This document shows, piece by piece, positions 63,448 through 64,000 of a stretch of DNA of 64,000 bases. Both the position numbers and the translations under genes were made by a program. The notes beneath the pieces were generated by a model that saw nothing but the letters and a program-made list of their open reading frames with translations, was not told where the DNA came from and searched no databases. Position 1 is the stretch's first letter; every line of letters begins with the position of its first letter. This DNA comes from Prochlorococcus marinus str. MIT 0919. GTDB lineage: Bacteria > Cyanobacteriota > Cyanobacteriia > PCC-6307 > Cyanobiaceae. The stretch lies in NCBI RefSeq assembly GCF_027359375.1, contig NZ_CP114779.1:558001-622000 (forward strand), written 5' to 3'.

Positions 63448-63957
63448 ATGAAGGCCTTATCTGTCTTACTTACTTCACTATTGATAGCACCGTCTCAGGT
63501 ACAGGCATATGACGAGTACCAACCTGGCTTCTCCTCAGAGCGAAAATGTTTTAAAACTGAGTACAGAGAAGAATATATTCCTGGTTCAGAATCCTCGCCA
63601 GGTTACGTCAGATATTTTAAGGATGAAGTTTCTGTTCCTTGCATCTCCACTAATTGGAGAACTGTTAGAAGATACCAGAATTACAAACCCCATTGGAATA
63701 AAAGAACTAAAAGAGGTTATCTAATACATGGGAATCGATATTCTTCTGAGCCTCTTAAGAGAAATTATGGTTACCTAGTACCAAGGCAGGGCTATGCTCC
63801 AAGAAAAATTGCCAGTTCTTGTAATAGCCCAAACAAAACTACTGGGGGATTGATTGGTGGGGGTATTGCTGCTGCTCTATCCAAAAAAGATGCTTATGGA
63901 TGGTCTATCCCCCTAGGTGCAGTTCTTGGAATGGGCTTAACTAGTGCTGATTGTTGA
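63448..63957 (+). CDS. Secreted Tyr/Arg-rich protein with glycine-zipper tail
   Basis: A 169-residue exported protein read from the ATG at 63448, which begins a clean signal peptide (MKALSVLLTSLLIAPSQVQA). Ten upstream codons to an ATG at 63418 are possible but would spoil it. The mature part is rich in Tyr, Arg and Pro (TEYREEYIPGSESSPGYVRY, RRYQNYKPHWNKRTKRGY), and the end is TTGGLIGGGIAAALSKKDAY then PLGAVLGMGLTSADC, a glycine-zipper hairpin of the 17-kDa-antigen/Rickettsia type that inserts into or spans membrane. Three to four cysteines. It follows the FlgT-like gene by 140 bases. Confidence 0.6.
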   Translation: MKALSVLLTSLLIAPSQVQAYDEYQPGFSSERKCFKTEYREEYIPGSESSPGYVRYFKDEVSVPCISTNWRTVRRYQNYKPHWNKRTKRGYLIHGNRYSSEPLKRNYGYLVPRQGYAPRKIASSCNSPNKTTGGLIGGGIAAALSKKDAYGWSIPLGAVLGMGLTSADC

Positions 63958-64000
63958 ATATCAATTAGCTCAGAATTGAGGAATTAATAAAAGTTGATTT

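Noticed and set aside
1-64000. tRNA, rRNA, CRISPR arrays, transposases, integrases
   Set aside because: I looked for the T-loop GTTCGA pattern, repeated spacers and recombinase motifs and saw none; a tRNAscan or CRISPR search could still find something I missed.

Overview
The window looks like a chromosomal segment of a marine picocyanobacterium, most likely Prochlorococcus, probably a low-light clade because the DNA is AT-rich but less extreme than high-light strains (clade is inference). The basis is a psbD-psbC pair, ycf4, ycf39, petM, a fused NADPH thioredoxin reductase-thioredoxin, a three-gene proton-translocating transhydrogenase, an SLH-OprB type porin, tight gene packing and many very small genes. 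I recognised no tRNA, rRNA, CRISPR array, insertion sequence or integrase.

Layout. 1-10.2 kb is a loose accessory-like stretch: a divergent NRAMP-type transporter, a T4 endonuclease V-like pyrimidine-dimer glycosylase coupled to a beta-hydroxyacid dehydrogenase, PsbN-like and other tiny membrane proteins, a DUF938 methyltransferase, a DegT aminotransferase, a 2OG-Fe(II) oxygenase and an AEC permease. 10.4-18.4 kb has an ABC-F ATPase, the porin with a structured leader, several small proteins, a ribbon-helix-helix protein, YchF and an HlyD-type adaptor. 18.4-41.5 kb is core genome: polA, cysS, dxr, pntB-pntA2-pntA1, trxB (NTRC), infA, ycf39, petM, ilvH, a lipoprotein cyclophilin, ycf4, psbD-psbC with a strong terminator, maf and cobQ. 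41.5-60 kb is a surface-glycan island. 60-64 kb holds four envelope or secreted proteins of unknown role, two with a possible FlgT/LPP20-like flavour.

The island is the most interesting part. It joins a GDP-deoxyhexose branch (fcl, gmd, a TIM-barrel isomerase-like protein, and a perosamine-synthase-like aminotransferase with an N-terminal CBS pair) to two parallel nonulosonic-acid branches: a NeuB/LegI-type synthase with a NeuA/LegF-type cytidylyltransferase, and a PseI-type synthase with a PseF-type cytidylyltransferase. Around these sit a translationally coupled deacetylase-formyltransferase pair, two GNAT proteins (one without a visible acetyl-CoA loop), a PhyH-type dioxygenase, a NodU-type carbamoyltransferase, a methyltransferase, two unrecognised proteins and a possible glycosyltransferase with sialyltransferase-like DED and HP motifs. 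The inferred output is a surface glycan carrying one or two sialic-acid-like sugars, possibly N-formylated, O-carbamoylated or methylated. The early nonulosonate enzymes (PseB/LegB dehydratase, PseG/LegG hydrolase) are not seen here and must be elsewhere if the pathway is complete.

At the nucleic-acid level, notable signals are two copies of a covarying hairpin (364-381 and 14613-14631), a 41-nt extended stem-loop in the gap at 61636-61676, a palindrome abutting the psbD start, two hairpins in the porin leader and a TGTACA direct repeat before the gene at 29562.
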